A stretch of 38,647 bases of DNA, from NCBI RefSeq assembly GCF_002154555.1, contig NZ_MUNF01000006.1:1-38647 (forward strand), written 5' to 3'. Shown piece after piece: positions 7,246-15,502 of this stretch. The stretch is from Streptomyces murinus. GTDB lineage: Bacteria > Actinomycetota > Actinomycetes > Streptomycetales > Streptomycetaceae. The position numbers and the translations under genes are program-made. The notes under the pieces are model-generated. The model saw only the letters and a list, made by a program, of their open reading frames with translations. It was not told the DNA's origin and did not search any database. Position 1 is the stretch's first letter, and each line of letters begins with the position of its first letter.

Positions 7246-8021
7246 TTCAGCCTGCTGGAGGCGAGGATGGACACCAGGTGCAGCAGCGTCTGGAGCAGGG
7301 CGATGCCCGCGAGGACGGCGGTGCCGAGCCGGGTGAAGAACAGGTCGCCGTGGATCTGGTCCGCGATGGCGAGGAGCACGATCAGCAGCGAGGCCTCGAT
7401 ACCGAGGATGAGCCGGTGGAACTTCAGCGCCGAGGCGGCCCGGCGGGCCAGCGCCATCCCGGAGGAACGCGGCTCGGCGGCGGCCTCCTGCACCGGCGGC
7501 TTGCCGGTCTGGTGCCGGGCGACACCGACCAGGTCGGTCTCCGCCTTGATCAGGATCGCGCCGAGCGCGGCCAGGGTGCCGAGGAAGGCCCACAGCCAGT
7601 CGATACGGCCGGAGCCCCACAGGTCGGCGGCGCGCAGCCCGAGGCCGACCAGCACGGCCGCGTCGGTGAGGTAGGCACCGACCCGGTCCAGGTAGACACC
7701 GGCGAGGGAGTACTGCCCCCGCCAGCGGGCGATCTCGCCGTCGACGCAGTCCAGCAGCAGGTACAGCTGGGTGGCGACCACGCCGAGGATCGCGCCCCAG
7801 ATCCCCGGCACCAGCAGGGCCGGGGCCGCGAGCACACCGCACAGGGTCATCAGGTACGTGAGCTGGTTGGGCGTGACCCTGGTGTTCACCAGGTAGCGGT
7901 CGATGCGCAGGGAGACCTCACGCATGTAGAGGCGTCCCGCCCAGTGCTCACCGCTGCGCCGGTCCTTCACCCCGGCGGGGTGGACGACCGGACGGAGTTC
8001 AGCTACCGATGGCCTTGACAT
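7242..8021 (-). CDS. CDP-alcohol phosphatidyltransferase family protein with altered catalytic motif
   Basis: 259-aa polytopic membrane protein. CDP-alcohol phosphatidyltransferases move a phospho-alcohol from a CDP-activated donor to a hydroxyl acceptor. The signature D-x2-D-G-x2-A-R-x8-G-x3-D-x3-D is seen as DCVDGEIARW with Asp 91 and 94, Gly 108 and Asp 112, but the last Asp is Ala 116 (LDRVGAYLTD). That fourth Asp is usually the catalytic base, so activity is uncertain. The ATG lies 23 nt inside the upstream gene, indicating tight coupling. Conserved TPNQLT precedes the motif, as in the second family member of this operon. Confidence 0.87.
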   Translation of the reverse strand: MSRPSVAELRPVVHPAGVKDRRSGEHWAGRLYMREVSLRIDRYLVNTRVTPNQLTYLMTLCGVLAAPALLVPGIWGAILGVVATQLYLLLDCVDGEIARWRGQYSLAGVYLDRVGAYLTDAAVLVGLGLRAADLWGSGRIDWLWAFLGTLAALGAILIKAETDLVGVARHQTGKPPVQEAAAEPRSSGMALARRAASALKFHRLILGIEASLLIVLLAIADQIHGDLFFTRLGTAVLAGIALLQTLLHLVSILASSRLK

Positions 8022-9060
8022 AGTCGGCGTAGATGTCCTTGATCTGGTTCGGCTTGAGGTCGAGGTGTTCGAGGATGGTGTAGCGGCCGGGCCGGGTCTC
8101 CGGAGCGAACTCCACGGCGCGGACGAACTCGTCCACGGTGAAGCCGATCTCCTCCGGCAGCACCGGAAGCCCGTGCCGGCGCAGCACCTGGGCGGTGTGC
8201 CCGGCCTCCTCGTGGGCCCCGCGCAGATACATCGCGAAGGCCGCGCCGAGCCCGCACTGCTCGCCATGGGCGGCCGCGCGCTTCGGGAACAGCAGGTCGA
8301 ACGCGTGGTTGATCTCGTGGCAGGAGCCGGAGGAGGGCCGGGAGTCGCCGGAGATCGACATCGAGATACCGCTGAGGACCAGCGCCTCGGCGAGCACCTG
8401 GAGGAAGCCGTTGTCGCCGATGCCGCCGGGGTGCCGCAGCACCGCCTCGCCGGCCTGGCGGGCCATGGCCGCGGCGAGACCGTCGATCTTCTCGCCGTTG
8501 ACCCGGTGGGACAGCTCCCAGTCCGCGATCGCGTTGATGTTGGAGATGGCGTCGCCGATACCGGCCCGGACGAAGCGGGCCGGAGCGGCACGGATCACGT
8601 CCAGGTCGATGACGACCGCGATCGGGTTCGGCACACCGTAGGAGCCGCGCCCCGCGTCGTTGTCGAGCGTGGCGACCGGCGAGCACAGGCCGTCGTGCGC
8701 GAGGTTGGTGGGCACGGCGACCAGGGGCAGGCCGATCCGGGCCGCGGCGAACTTGGCGCAGTCGATGATCTTGCCGCCGCCGAGTCCGACCACCGCGTCG
8801 TAGTGGCCGGACTTCATCTCGCCGGCCAGCCGGATCGCGTCGTCCAGGGTGCCGCCGCCCACCTCGTACCAGGAGGCGCCGGGCAGCGAGGGGGCGAGGC
8901 GCTCGCGCAGCTGGGCGCCGGAGCCGCCGCTGACGGCGACGGCGAGGCGGCCCGACTGGGAGATGCGCTCGTCGGCGAGGACACCGGCCAGGTCGTCCAG
9001 GGCACCCGGACGGATGTCCACGACGACCGGCGAGGGGATCAGCCGGGTCAGTAGCGGCAC
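7999..9060 (-). CDS. Glycerol-1-phosphate dehydrogenase-like (EgsA/AraM family)
   Basis: 353-aa iron/zinc-dependent dehydrogenase related to sn-glycerol-1-phosphate dehydrogenases and dehydroquinate synthase. GGGKIIDCAKFAA (about 94-106) binds NAD(P); PTNLAHDGLCSPVA (117-130) is typical of EgsA/AraM. Likely metal ligands are Asp170 (GIGDAISNI), His248 (GSCHEINHAFD) and His265 (AAHGEQCG). The predicted reaction is reversible reduction of dihydroxyacetone phosphate to G1P, an enantiomer typical of archaeal lipids but also made by B. subtilis AraM. GTG start overlaps the nucleotidyltransferase stop by 13 nt. In this operon it would supply the alcohol phosphate. A different polyol substrate is possible. 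Confidence 0.88.
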   Translation of the reverse strand: MPLLTRLIPSPVVVDIRPGALDDLAGVLADERISQSGRLAVAVSGGSGAQLRERLAPSLPGASWYEVGGGTLDDAIRLAGEMKSGHYDAVVGLGGGKIIDCAKFAAARIGLPLVAVPTNLAHDGLCSPVATLDNDAGRGSYGVPNPIAVVIDLDVIRAAPARFVRAGIGDAISNINAIADWELSHRVNGEKIDGLAAAMARQAGEAVLRHPGGIGDNGFLQVLAEALVLSGISMSISGDSRPSSGSCHEINHAFDLLFPKRAAAHGEQCGLGAAFAMYLRGAHEEAGHTAQVLRRHGLPVLPEEIGFTVDEFVRAVEFAPETRPGRYTILEHLDLKPNQIKDIYADYVKAIGS

Positions 9061-9800
9061 GCGATCTCCCGCCCCTTGGCCAGGTCGTCGTGGTTGTCGA
9101 TCTCGACCCAGGAGACGTCGCCGATGGGCGCCACGTCGATCCGGAAGCCGCGGTCGACCAGCTCCTGGTAGCCGTGCTCGTAGAACTGCTGCGGGTCGGT
9201 CTCCCAGACCGTCTTCAGCGCGTCGCCCAGCTCCTCGGCCGCGTCGCCCTCGATCAGGGTCACGCCGATGTACTCGCCGGTGGCCTCGGCCGGGTCCATC
9301 AGCTTGGTGATCTTCGTCATGCCCTTGGCCGGGTCGACGACGACCTTCATCTCCTCGTCCGCCAGGGACTTCACGGTGTCCAGCGCGAGGATGATCTTCT
9401 TGCCGTCACCGCGGGCGGCCAGCAGCGTCTTCTCGACCGAGACCGGGTGCACGGTGTCGCCGTTGGCGAGGATCACACCGTCCTTGAGCGCGTCGCGCCC
9501 GCACCACAGGGAGTAGGCGTTGTTCCACTCCTCGGCCTTGTCGTTGTCGATCAGGGTGAGCTTGAGGCCGTACTTCTCCTCAAGGGCGGCCTGGCGGGCG
9601 TAGACGGCCTCCTTGCGGTAGCCGACGATGATCGCGACCTCGGTCAGCCCGATCTCCGCGAAGTTGCCGAGGGTGAGGTCGAGAACCGTGGGCTCGCCCT
9701 CCATGCCCGCGGGCCCCACCGGCACCAACGCCTTGGGCAGGGTGTCCGTGTAGGGGCGCAGACGCCGTCCGGCGCCGGCCGCCAGCACGAGGCCGATCAT
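9048..9800 (-). CDS. Nucleotidyltransferase, LicC/inositol-phosphate cytidylyltransferase-like
   Basis: 250-aa NTP_transferase enzyme that activates a sugar- or alcohol-phosphate with an NTP. LAAGAGRRLRPYTDTLPKAL (about 6-25) is the nucleotide loop and LANGDTVHP (Asp115) binds metal. The NDKAEEWNNAYSL segment (86-98) resembles the N-N-x-x-S-L signature of choline-phosphate and inositol-phosphate cytidylyltransferases, pointing to CTP. Its ATG overlaps the upstream stop as ATGA. Together with its neighbours it suggests formation of a CDP-alcohol (CDP-glycerol-1-P or CDP-inositol) for the phosphotransferases. Substrate is inferred. Confidence 0.88.
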   Translation of the reverse strand: MIGLVLAAGAGRRLRPYTDTLPKALVPVGPAGMEGEPTVLDLTLGNFAEIGLTEVAIIVGYRKEAVYARQAALEEKYGLKLTLIDNDKAEEWNNAYSLWCGRDALKDGVILANGDTVHPVSVEKTLLAARGDGKKIILALDTVKSLADEEMKVVVDPAKGMTKITKLMDPAEATGEYIGVTLIEGDAAEELGDALKTVWETDPQQFYEHGYQELVDRGFRIDVAPIGDVSWVEIDNHDDLAKGREIACRY

Positions 9801-11599
9801 GCGGTTTCTCCTTCATCGTGTACGGCGGGTGCCCCTGCGGACACCCAGAACCGGATGCTCTCCGCGAGCACCACCAGGGCGACGATCACGGCGAGCACCG
9901 TGAGCGCGGCCGTGAACTGCGCGGCGGTGAGCGCCGCGGCCAGGACGGTGACGAGCAGGGTGCGCCCGTCGTGCCCCCCTATGGAGCGCACCAGCCAGGC
10001 CGGCGGCGCTCCGGCGTTGCCGCGGATGCGGTACACCGTGTCGTAGTGATGGTAGGCGACCGCCGCCACCAGCCCGAAAGCCGCGGGCAGCGCCCCGTTC
10101 ACGCCCGCTTTACCGGCGAGCGCGAGGACGGTGCCGTACTCGGCGGCGCGGAAGAACGGCGGGACCAGCCAGTCGAGGGCGCCCTTGAGCGGGCGGGCGA
10201 CGGCGAGGGCCGAGGTGAGGACGTAGACCAGGGCGCCGATCACCGGCACCACCGAGCCGTATCCGGGGAAGGCCGAGCAGGCGACGACCGCGGCGCCGCC
10301 GAGCAGGGCGACGGCGGGGACGGCGAGGCCGGGCAGACCGCGCCGGGCGACCCGCCTGACCGCCTCGCTGAGCGGGCCGGAGTCGGCGAGGTCGGCCAGT
10401 GCCTGCGCGGCGCGGTCGGTGCGGTGCGCCTTGCGGGTCAGCGAGCGCAGCACCCGGCCCGCGGTGGTGTACGTGGCGGCGAAGGCGCAGCCGACGAGCA
10501 GCGCGTAGAAGGTGATCCGGGGGGTGGTGACGGCGGTCAGGACCGCGATCATCGCCCAGCGCTCACCGATCGGCAGCACTATCATCCGGCGCACCCAGAC
10601 CGTCCAGCCGACGCTGTCCAGCTTGTCGGAGAGGGCGGCGGTGGGGCTGGTGTTGGCGGTGGCGTCGTGGTTGGCCTCGTTGAAGGAGAAGTCGACCACG
10701 TGCCGGCAGGTCTGGAGGACCATCGCGCCGAGCGCGAGCGCCCAGACGTCGTCATGGCCGCCGCGGGCCGCGCCCAGGGCGAGCCCCGCGTAGTAGGCGT
10801 ACTCCTTGGCCCGGTCGAAGGTGGCGTCGAGCCAGGCGCCGAGGGTGGAGTACTTCAGGGCGTAGCGGGCGAGCTGACCGTCGGTGCAGTCCAGCACGAA
10901 GGAGGCGATCAGCAGCACGCCGGCGGCTATGAAACCGCCGCGGGTGCCGGTGGCCGCGCAGCCCGCCGCGATCAGCGCGGTGAGCAGCGAGGCGGTGGTG
11001 ACCTGGTTCGGGGTCAGACCGCGGCGCGCGCACCAGCGGGCGAGGTAGCGCGAGTAGGGGCTGATGCAGTACGTGGTGAAGAAGCCGTCGCGGGACTTCA
11101 CGGCCGACTTCAGGCGTACGGCCTCGTCGTCCACGGCGGCGACGGCCTGGCGCGCCTCGTTGCGGGCCTGCGGGTCGGCGGGTACGACGGCGACGAGGCT
11201 GCCCAGCTCGGGGCGGTGGACCTCGCTGCCGTCGGCGTCCAGCTCGGTGACGATCCGGTCGGCCAGGCTGCCGACGGCGACCGCGGTGCCGCCGCCCGAG
11301 GAGGTCTCCCGGGCCACGGCGCGGGTCAGCGCCTGCCGGGCGGCCGGCTGCGCGGTGATGGCGCCGGGGACCGCGGCGAGCGGGAAGCGGGGGTCGGTCA
11401 GGCCGAGCCGCAGGGCGTGCACATGGCCGACGAAACCGGCGTCGACCACGGCCACGCGGTCACCGGCGGGGGCGGCCGCGAGCAGGGTCTCGGTCTCGGC
11501 GGTGCTCTCCGCCATCCGGACGTCGAAGCCGAGGGACCGCAGATCGCTCTCGAGCGACGATCCGGGGACCGGCTGACCGGTGACGATGGCGGTCGGCAA
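9797..11599 (-). CDS. Large CDP-alcohol phosphatidyltransferase with extra N- and C-terminal domains
   Basis: 600-aa membrane protein. Residues 1-160 form a soluble domain I do not recognise (Val/Ala-rich, alternating strands and helices, possibly a degenerate nucleotidyltransferase-like fold). Residues 175-400 are a CDP-alcohol phosphatidyltransferase: LTPNQVT, then DCTDGQLAR (Asp237, 240), Gly254, Asp258 and Asp262, the full catalytic set. Residues 420-590 add several hydrophobic segments of unknown role; I recall such proteins carrying the label DUF5941. TTG start with AGGGAGTG upstream. First gene of the operon. Unlike the 259-aa family member downstream its active site is complete, so it is the likelier enzyme of the two. 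Confidence 0.87.
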   Translation of the reverse strand: MPTAIVTGQPVPGSSLESDLRSLGFDVRMAESTAETETLLAAAPAGDRVAVVDAGFVGHVHALRLGLTDPRFPLAAVPGAITAQPAARQALTRAVARETSSGGGTAVAVGSLADRIVTELDADGSEVHRPELGSLVAVVPADPQARNEARQAVAAVDDEAVRLKSAVKSRDGFFTTYCISPYSRYLARWCARRGLTPNQVTTASLLTALIAAGCAATGTRGGFIAAGVLLIASFVLDCTDGQLARYALKYSTLGAWLDATFDRAKEYAYYAGLALGAARGGHDDVWALALGAMVLQTCRHVVDFSFNEANHDATANTSPTAALSDKLDSVGWTVWVRRMIVLPIGERWAMIAVLTAVTTPRITFYALLVGCAFAATYTTAGRVLRSLTRKAHRTDRAAQALADLADSGPLSEAVRRVARRGLPGLAVPAVALLGGAAVVACSAFPGYGSVVPVIGALVYVLTSALAVARPLKGALDWLVPPFFRAAEYGTVLALAGKAGVNGALPAAFGLVAAVAYHHYDTVYRIRGNAGAPPAWLVRSIGGHDGRTLLVTVLAAALTAAQFTAALTVLAVIVALVVLAESIRFWVSAGAPAVHDEGETA

Positions 11600-11934
11600 C
11601 CGAACTCACTCCCTGGGTGCCGGCGCGTCGGCACCGGTCTTCTGCATGGTGGGGCGCCCCTTGCCTGCGGCACCCGGGCGGCATGTCGGCAGAGGGTATC
11701 GGATGAACCGAAGCCCGTGTTCACCGGCCGTTCACGACCCGTCCCGCGTCCGGGGCCCCGCCCTTTGCCGCGATCATCATGGGTGATCCCGCCCCCACCC
11801 CACAAACCGCGGCCGCAGATGCGGGCATCCGGGACACGCGGGTCGACGAGGGGTGTGCGCCCGGTCGCCGAGGGCTACGGCCCGCCTCACCGGCGCCGGT
11901 GCGCGATCCCCCGCGGAGCATAGGGTGAGGAAAC
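11600..11934. other. Divergent intergenic region between the envelope operon and galE
   Basis: 335 bp containing the promoters of both flanking genes. On the minus strand a 13-codon ORF (11647-11606, MQKTGADAPAPRE) ends just before the TTG start of the 600-aa protein; it overlaps a hairpin with 7-bp arms GGTGCCG/CGGCACC (11616-11635). Further upstream are adjacent repeats of GTGAAC. In front of galE a TAGGGT hexamer (11921-11926) lies inside the ribosome-site region. I see no other gene. Confidence 0.5.
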
Positions 11935-12906
11935 ATGACCTGGCTGATCACCGGCGGTGCCGGATACATCGGGGCGCATGTGGCACGCGCCATGGCCGGC
12001 GCCGGCGAGAAGGTCGTCGTACTGGACGACCTCTCCGCCGCCGTACCCGCACGGCTCCCCTCCGACGTCCCGCTCGTCACCGGCTCCACCCTGGACGGCC
12101 CCCGGCTGCGCGAGGTCCTCACGGAGCACGGCGTCACCGGCGTCGTCCACCTCGCGGCCCGCAAGCAGGTCGCCGAGTCCGTCGCCGAGCCCACCCGCTA
12201 CTACCAGGAGAACGTCGGCGGCCTCGCCACCCTCCTGGACGCCATGGCGGCGGCGGACGTCCACCGGCTGCTGTTCTCCTCCTCCGCGGCGGTGTACGGC
12301 AACCCGGACGTGGACCTGATCACCGAGGACACCCCCTGCGCGCCGGTCAACCCCTACGGGGAGACCAAGCTGGCGGGCGAGTGGCTGGTCCGGGCGGCCG
12401 GGCGGGCGTACGGGATCTCCACCGTGTGCCTGCGCTACTTCAACGTGGCGGGCGCCGCCGCGCCGGAGCTCGCGGACACCGGTGTGTTCAACATCGTGCC
12501 GATGGTCTTCGACCGGCTCACCCGCGGCGAGGCCCCGCGGATCTTCGGGGACGACTACCCGACGCCGGACGGCACCTGTGTGCGGGACTACATCCATGTG
12601 GCCGACCTCGCCGAGGCCCACCTCGCGGCGGCGCGCCGCCTCGCCGGGGACGCCCCGGCCGGCGATCTCACGCTGAACATCGGCCGCGGCGAGGGCGTCT
12701 CGGTCCGGGAGCTGATCACGGTCATCGGGGAGGTCTCGGGCGACCGCAGGGAACCGGTCGTGGAGCCCCGCAGGCCCGGCGACGCGCCCCGCGCGGTCGC
12801 CTCGGCCGAACGCGCCGCCCGGGAACTGGGCTGGCGCGCCCGCCGCGATGTCCACGAGATGGTCGCCTCGGCCTGGGAGGGCTGGCGGCTGCACCACGGG
12901 AAGTAG
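11935..12906 (+). CDS. galE: UDP-glucose 4-epimerase
   Basis: 323-aa extended short-chain dehydrogenase interconverting UDP-glucose and UDP-galactose with bound NAD. WLITGGAGYIGAHVARAM is the NAD loop, HLAARKQVAESV follows, the catalytic Ser/Thr region is LLFSSSAAVYG, and the YxxxK pair is in NPYGETKLAGE; LRYFNVAGA and DYIHVADLAEAH are classic GalE blocks. Length is normal. ATG with TGAGGAA upstream. It could supply UDP-galactose to the divergent envelope operon, though that link is by proximity only. Confidence 0.93.
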   Translation: MTWLITGGAGYIGAHVARAMAGAGEKVVVLDDLSAAVPARLPSDVPLVTGSTLDGPRLREVLTEHGVTGVVHLAARKQVAESVAEPTRYYQENVGGLATLLDAMAAADVHRLLFSSSAAVYGNPDVDLITEDTPCAPVNPYGETKLAGEWLVRAAGRAYGISTVCLRYFNVAGAAAPELADTGVFNIVPMVFDRLTRGEAPRIFGDDYPTPDGTCVRDYIHVADLAEAHLAAARRLAGDAPAGDLTLNIGRGEGVSVRELITVIGEVSGDRREPVVEPRRPGDAPRAVASAERAARELGWRARRDVHEMVASAWEGWRLHHGK

Positions 12907-12914
12907 CCCGCACC

Positions 12915-12949
12915 GCCCTGACCAGCGGATCGTTTCCGCAGGTCAGGGC
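12915..12949 (+). terminator. galE terminator hairpin
   Basis: Arms GCCCTGACC/GGTCAGGGC (9 bp) followed, after one unpaired A on each side, by an inner GCGGA/TCCGC stem. It starts 8 bp past the galE stop. Confidence 0.75.
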
Positions 12950-13040
12950 ACATGACAACGGTGTTCAGTACCGCGTTGCCCCATACCCCCCGCCCGTAGT
13001 TCACTGGGCCTCCGGACGACCACGGAAGGACGGTTCCGCC

Positions 13041-13982
13041 ATGGGGGCTGGGCACGATCACGGGCATGCGCACACCCATGCGCCACCCACGGGCACGGCC
13101 GCGGCCGCCTACCGCGGCAGGCTGCGGATCGCCCTCTGCATCACGCTGACGATCATGGTGGTGGAGATCGCCGGCGGACTGCTCGCGGACTCCCTCGCGC
13201 TGATCGCGGACGCCGCGCACATGGCGACCGACGCGGTGGGCCTCGGCATGGCGCTGCTGGCGATCCACTTCGCCAACCGCCCGGCGAGCGCCAACCGCAC
13301 CTTCGGCTACGCCCGCGCCGAGATCCTCGCCGCGCTGGCCAACTGCGTACTGCTGCTCGGCGTCGGCGGCTATGTCCTGTACGAGGCGGTCCAGCGGTTC
13401 GTCACCCCCGCGGACACCCATGGCGGTCTGATGATCGTGTTCGGCGCGATCGGCCTGGTGGCGAACTCCATCTCGCTGACCCTGCTGATGCGCGGCCAGC
13501 AGGAGAGCCTGAACGTGCGCGGTGCCTTCCTGGAGGTCGCCGCCGACGCGCTGGGCTCGGTCGCGGTGATGATCTCGGCCGCCGTGATCCTGCTCACCGG
13601 CTTCCAGGCCGCCGACCCGATCGCCTCGCTCGTCATCGGGCTGATGATCGTGCCGCGGACCCTGAAGCTGCTGCGGGAGACGCTGGACGTGCTCCTGGAG
13701 GCGGCGCCCAAGGACGTCGACATGGCGGAGGTCCGGGCGCACATCCTGGCGCTGGACGGCGTGGAGGACGTCCACGATCTGCACGCCTGGACGATCACCT
13801 CGGGCATGCCGGTGCTGTCCGCGCACGTGGTGGTCAGCTCGGAGGTGCTCAACGCCATCGGCCACGAGAAGATGCTGCACGAGCTCCAGGGCTGCATCGG
13901 CACGCACTTCGACGTCGAGCACTGCACCTTCCAGCTGGAGCCGGGCGGCCACGCGGAGCACGAGGCGCGGCTCTGCCACTGA
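13041..13982 (+). CDS. Cation diffusion facilitator (Zn/Co/Cd efflux)
   Basis: 313-aa CDF-family exporter that swaps cytosolic divalent metal for protons at the membrane. A His-rich N-terminus (HDHGHAHTHAPP) precedes six hydrophobic helices; helix 2 carries ALIADAAHMATDAVGL and helix 5 EVAADALGSVAVM, giving the HxxxD/DxxxD metal site. The cytosolic C-terminal domain (about 215-300) has the DVHDLHAWTITSG block typical of ZitB/CzcD, and the end HAEHEARLCH could also bind metal. Start with GGAAGGA 9 nt upstream. Zn2+ is the likeliest substrate from the ZitB-like sequence; I see no convincing Zur box. Confidence 0.93.
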   Translation: MGAGHDHGHAHTHAPPTGTAAAAYRGRLRIALCITLTIMVVEIAGGLLADSLALIADAAHMATDAVGLGMALLAIHFANRPASANRTFGYARAEILAALANCVLLLGVGGYVLYEAVQRFVTPADTHGGLMIVFGAIGLVANSISLTLLMRGQQESLNVRGAFLEVAADALGSVAVMISAAVILLTGFQAADPIASLVIGLMIVPRTLKLLRETLDVLLEAAPKDVDMAEVRAHILALDGVEDVHDLHAWTITSGMPVLSAHVVVSSEVLNAIGHEKMLHELQGCIGTHFDVEHCTFQLEPGGHAEHEARLCH

Positions 13983-13990
13983 GCCACCTG

Positions 13991-14055
13991 CGGACCGCCA
14001 CCGCCGTACTACCCGCGGACCGCCGCCGTACCACCGCCGGTCCGCCGCCGTACCC
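13991..14055. repeat. Imperfect tandem repeats upstream of idi
   Basis: Three imperfect copies of a CGG-A/T-CCGCC...GCCGTAC unit of about 20 bp (starting near 13991, 14016 and 14038) immediately after the CDF gene. The remaining bases to idi contain a second GTGCCGG triplet repeat near 14180-14207 but no gene that I can support. Confidence 0.6.
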
Positions 14056-14245
14056 GACACGGAAGTCATTCATCCGTTCGATAGCACCCGGGCGGTTCCC
14101 TCCGGCGGCCTGCGGGCACGATGATCTACCGGGTCCCCCTTCCGGCGCCGTCGCACGCTCTGACATGCGGGTGTGCCGGGAAGTGCCGGGAGTGCCGGAT
14201 TCGTACGGCAGACTTGGGGGGCGAAGACCGAGGCGAAGGATGGGT

Positions 14246-14839
14246 ATGCCGATCACACCTGCCACCGAGACGCACAGCTCGACGAACGGCGCCGCACAGG
14301 CGATCTTGCTGGAACTCGTCGACGAGAAGGGCGTGACCATCGGCACCGCGGAGAAGCTCGCGGCCCATCAGGCGCCGGGGCAGCTGCACCGCGCGTTCTC
14401 GGTGTTCCTCTTCGACGAGCAGGGCCGGCTGCTGCTCCAGCAGCGGGCGCTCGGCAAGTACCACTCCCCCGGCGTGTGGTCCAACACCTGCTGCGGCCAC
14501 CCCTACCCCGGTGAGGCGCCGTTCGCGGCCGCCGCCCGGCGTACGTACGAGGAGCTGGGCGTGTCCCCCTCACTGCTGGCCGAGGCGGGCACCGTGCGCT
14601 ACAACCACCCGGACCCGGCCTCGGGCCTGGTGGAGCAGGAGTTCAACCACCTGTTCGTCGGCCTGGTGCAGACGCCGCTCGCGCCGGATGCGGAGGAGGT
14701 CGCCGAGACCGCCTTCGTGACCGCGCAGGAACTGGCCGAGCGCCATGCCCGGGACCCGTTCTCGGCCTGGTTCATGACGGTGCTGGACGCGGCCCGCCCC
14801 GCGGTCCGGGAGCTGACCGGCCCGGCCGCGGGCTGGTGA
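14246..14839 (+). CDS. idi: Isopentenyl-diphosphate delta-isomerase, type I
   Basis: 197-aa Nudix-fold isomerase that interconverts IPP and DMAPP, needed for all isoprenoids in an MEP-pathway organism. The catalytic Cys lies in WSNTCCGHPYPGE (Cys83), the Nudix-like helix in AAARRTYEELGV, and the catalytic Glu region in VEQEFNHLFVGLV. I chose the second ATG (MPITPATETH) because AAGGA sits 5 nt upstream; an ATG two codons earlier (14240) is possible. It lies some 10 kb from the hpn genes it would feed. Stand-alone transcription is likely. Confidence 0.95.
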   Translation: MPITPATETHSSTNGAAQAILLELVDEKGVTIGTAEKLAAHQAPGQLHRAFSVFLFDEQGRLLLQQRALGKYHSPGVWSNTCCGHPYPGEAPFAAAARRTYEELGVSPSLLAEAGTVRYNHPDPASGLVEQEFNHLFVGLVQTPLAPDAEEVAETAFVTAQELAERHARDPFSAWFMTVLDAARPAVRELTGPAAGW

Positions 14840-14862
14840 CGCCCCGCGAGGCGTCCTGAATC

Positions 14863-15354
14863 TCAGGGATACGCGGGCTTGAGCGGCAGGGCGGCCCAGA
14901 TCACCTTGCCGCCGCTCGCGGTGTGCTCCACGTCGACCACCCCGCCCGCCTCCCGGGCCACCTCGCGCACCAGGAGCAGCCCCCGCCCGCCGGTCCGGCC
15001 GTGATCGGCCTCCAGGGCCGTCGGGCGGTAGGGGTGGTTGTCCTCCACGGACACCCGCACCCACTCGGCGCCGACCGCGACCTCCACGGCCACCATGGGC
15101 GAGAGCAGCGCCGCGTGCTTCACCGCGTTCGTGACCAGCTCGGAGACGATCAGCAGCAGGCCCTGCACCAGCTCCTCGGAGACCGGCACGCCCTGGCGCA
15201 GCAGCAGGTCCCGTACCGCGTGCCGGGCCTGCGGGACCGAGGCGTCCACCGCGGCCGCGGTGAACCGCCAGACACCTTCGTACGGCAGTGGGTGGGGCGC
15301 ACGCTCGGCGTCCCCCGCTGGGCGCGGGCCGTCCCCGCGCCCGTGGTTGTCCAT
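14863..15354 (-). CDS. Anti-sigma-factor-like ATP-binding regulator (HATPase_c_2)
   Basis: 163-aa single-domain GHKL ATPase of the RsbW/SpoIIAB-like group that is greatly expanded in Streptomyces. The N-box is SELVTNAVKHA; the G1 region reads VEDNHPYRPTAL, lacking the glycines of true kinases, and the G2 region is GRTGGRGLLLVREVA. Such proteins usually bind anti-sigma antagonists or sigma factors. I start it at MDNHGRGDG, preceded by GAGGGTGG; an ATG 25 codons upstream (15429) has no ribosome site. It converges with idi. Target unknown. Confidence 0.85.
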   Translation of the reverse strand: MDNHGRGDGPRPAGDAERAPHPLPYEGVWRFTAAAVDASVPQARHAVRDLLLRQGVPVSEELVQGLLLIVSELVTNAVKHAALLSPMVAVEVAVGAEWVRVSVEDNHPYRPTALEADHGRTGGRGLLLVREVAREAGGVVDVEHTASGGKVIWAALPLKPAYP

Positions 15355-15502
15355 CGTCCGGTCGCCACCCTCGCGCTCGATTGTCACCACGCGTCGAGTG
15401 TTGGTAACGACCGCCTCCGCCCCGGACATCTGACCAGAAGTCGCCGGGTATCGAGCGCTTTCTGACCGACTGCTTATGACAACGTCACGTGTCGGACTGT
15501 TT

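Noticed and set aside
7242..9800. Phosphonate or phosphonolipid biosynthesis, suggested by nucleotidyltransferase, metal dehydrogenase and CDP-alcohol transferase side by side
   Set aside because: No phosphoenolpyruvate mutase or phosphonopyruvate decarboxylase gene is present, and the dehydrogenase has EgsA/AraM motifs.
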